A model generated the notes under the pieces. It was given only the letters and a program-made list of their open reading frames with translations. It was not told the origin of the DNA and did no database searches. Source: Bacteroides ovatus (GTDB taxonomy: Bacteria; Bacteroidota; Bacteroidia; Bacteroidales; Bacteroidaceae). Taken from it: 7,563 nucleotides of DNA. The stretch's first letter is position 1; the number at the start of each line of letters is the position of its first letter. Shown piece after piece: positions 7,164-7,563 of this stretch. The position numbers and the translations under genes are program-made. The stretch is taken from the NCBI GenBank assembly GCA_030844565.1, contig JAUUNK010000248.1:1-7563 (forward strand), written 5' to 3'.

Positions 7164-7563
7164 TTATTTATAAGGATACCAGTTGCTGGAATCTTCAAAT
7201 ATTTTATCGGGAGTATATTGCAGTGCTTCTTTGGCAGTGAGCTGACGTGCCCATTTTGCCCGACCGGAAGTATCGGCTCCTCCTCCTGTATTTCCGAACT
7301 CTGCATAGCGGGCAGTGCCTTCATTCTCCTTTTTCCCCCAGTTATGCCATCCTTCGGGACGAATGTGGTTGCCAAATTCGCAATTAATAAATGCAGTAGC
7401 AGCGTATGGGCGCCAAGGACGCCCCAGATATACTTTATCCACGCCTGGAGCGGCAGTCAGCTTGCAGTTTTTGAATACATAGCCACAAGGGATGTTTTGG
7501 GGAGTGGAGGCAGCGGTAATATACGAATTACGCTTACTGTGAATCACACACCGCTCAAAAAGG
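7164..7563 (-). CDS. Pectin methylesterase (CE8), C-terminal part, runs off the right edge
   Basis: The 132 visible C-terminal residues belong to a CE8 pectinesterase, which hydrolyses methyl esters of homogalacturonan. Visible marks are YITAAST, the YLGRPWRPYA motif with the catalytic-site Arg and Trp, GWHNWGKKE and a terminal NWYPYK. In the 70-residue stretch starting at PGV, I count by hand about 42 identities with the C-terminal half of the CE8 domain at 45-1769, so the two are paralogues. The reading frame continues upstream without a start through the window edge (LFERCVIHSK). The GTG at 7547 is therefore an internal Val codon and not a start. The catalytic Asp and Gln motifs, the signal peptide and any extra N-terminal domain lie outside. 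A strong terminator follows the stop, so this gene ends a transcript separate from the susCD pair. Confidence 0.93.
   Translation of the reverse strand, partial: LFERCVIHSKRNSYITAASTPQNIPCGYVFKNCKLTAAPGVDKVYLGRPWRPYAATAFINCEFGNHIRPEGWHNWGKKENEGTARYAEFGNTGGGADTSGRAKWARQLTAKEALQYTPDKIFEDSSNWYPYK

Noticed and set aside
7545..7547. GTG at 7547 as the start of a 127-residue esterase fragment
   Set aside because: The family sequence continues in frame upstream to the window edge, so this is an internal Val codon of a longer gene.

Overview
The window looks like a piece of a pectin-type polysaccharide utilization locus (PUL) from a gut Bacteroides or a close Bacteroidetes relative. The evidence is a SusC-like TonB-dependent transporter directly followed by a SusD-like lipoprotein, two carbohydrate esterase genes of pectin type, A-rich leaders without Shine-Dalgarno sequences, and a TAnnTTTG-type (Bacteroidetes -7) promoter match. 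All genes are on the minus strand, so transcription runs from high to low coordinates. I cannot assign a species from sequence alone.

Layout in order of transcription: (1) from beyond the right edge to 7164, the C-terminal 132 residues of a pectin methylesterase (CE8), followed by a strong intrinsic terminator at 7119-7146. (2) A non-coding stretch of about 220 bases (6905-7124) with a second hairpin, an imperfect dyad and a candidate promoter for the transporter. (3) A susC-like gene, 6904 to 3648, interrupted near codon 946 by one missing base in a G run. Without the interruption it would encode 1085 residues. (4) A susD-like gene, 3634 to 1991, starting 13 bases after the susC stop. (5) A 221-base gap holding a strong hairpin and a perfect 14-base palindrome. 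(6) A fused CE12 acetylesterase-CE8 methylesterase gene, 1769 to 45, with a hairpin after its stop at the left edge.

Inferred joint function: the secreted esterases strip methyl (CE8) and acetyl (CE12) groups from pectin fragments, which opens them to lyases and hydrolases that would lie outside this window. The SusC/SusD pair captures and imports the oligosaccharides across the outer membrane. Apart from the susC frameshift, which may be either a real lesion or an assembly error, the region reads as a conventional PUL. I see no mobile element, CRISPR array, RNA gene or clearly new system. The most useful leads are the frameshift, the fused esterase, the two related CE8 modules flanking the susCD pair, and the undescribed dyads in the two gaps.
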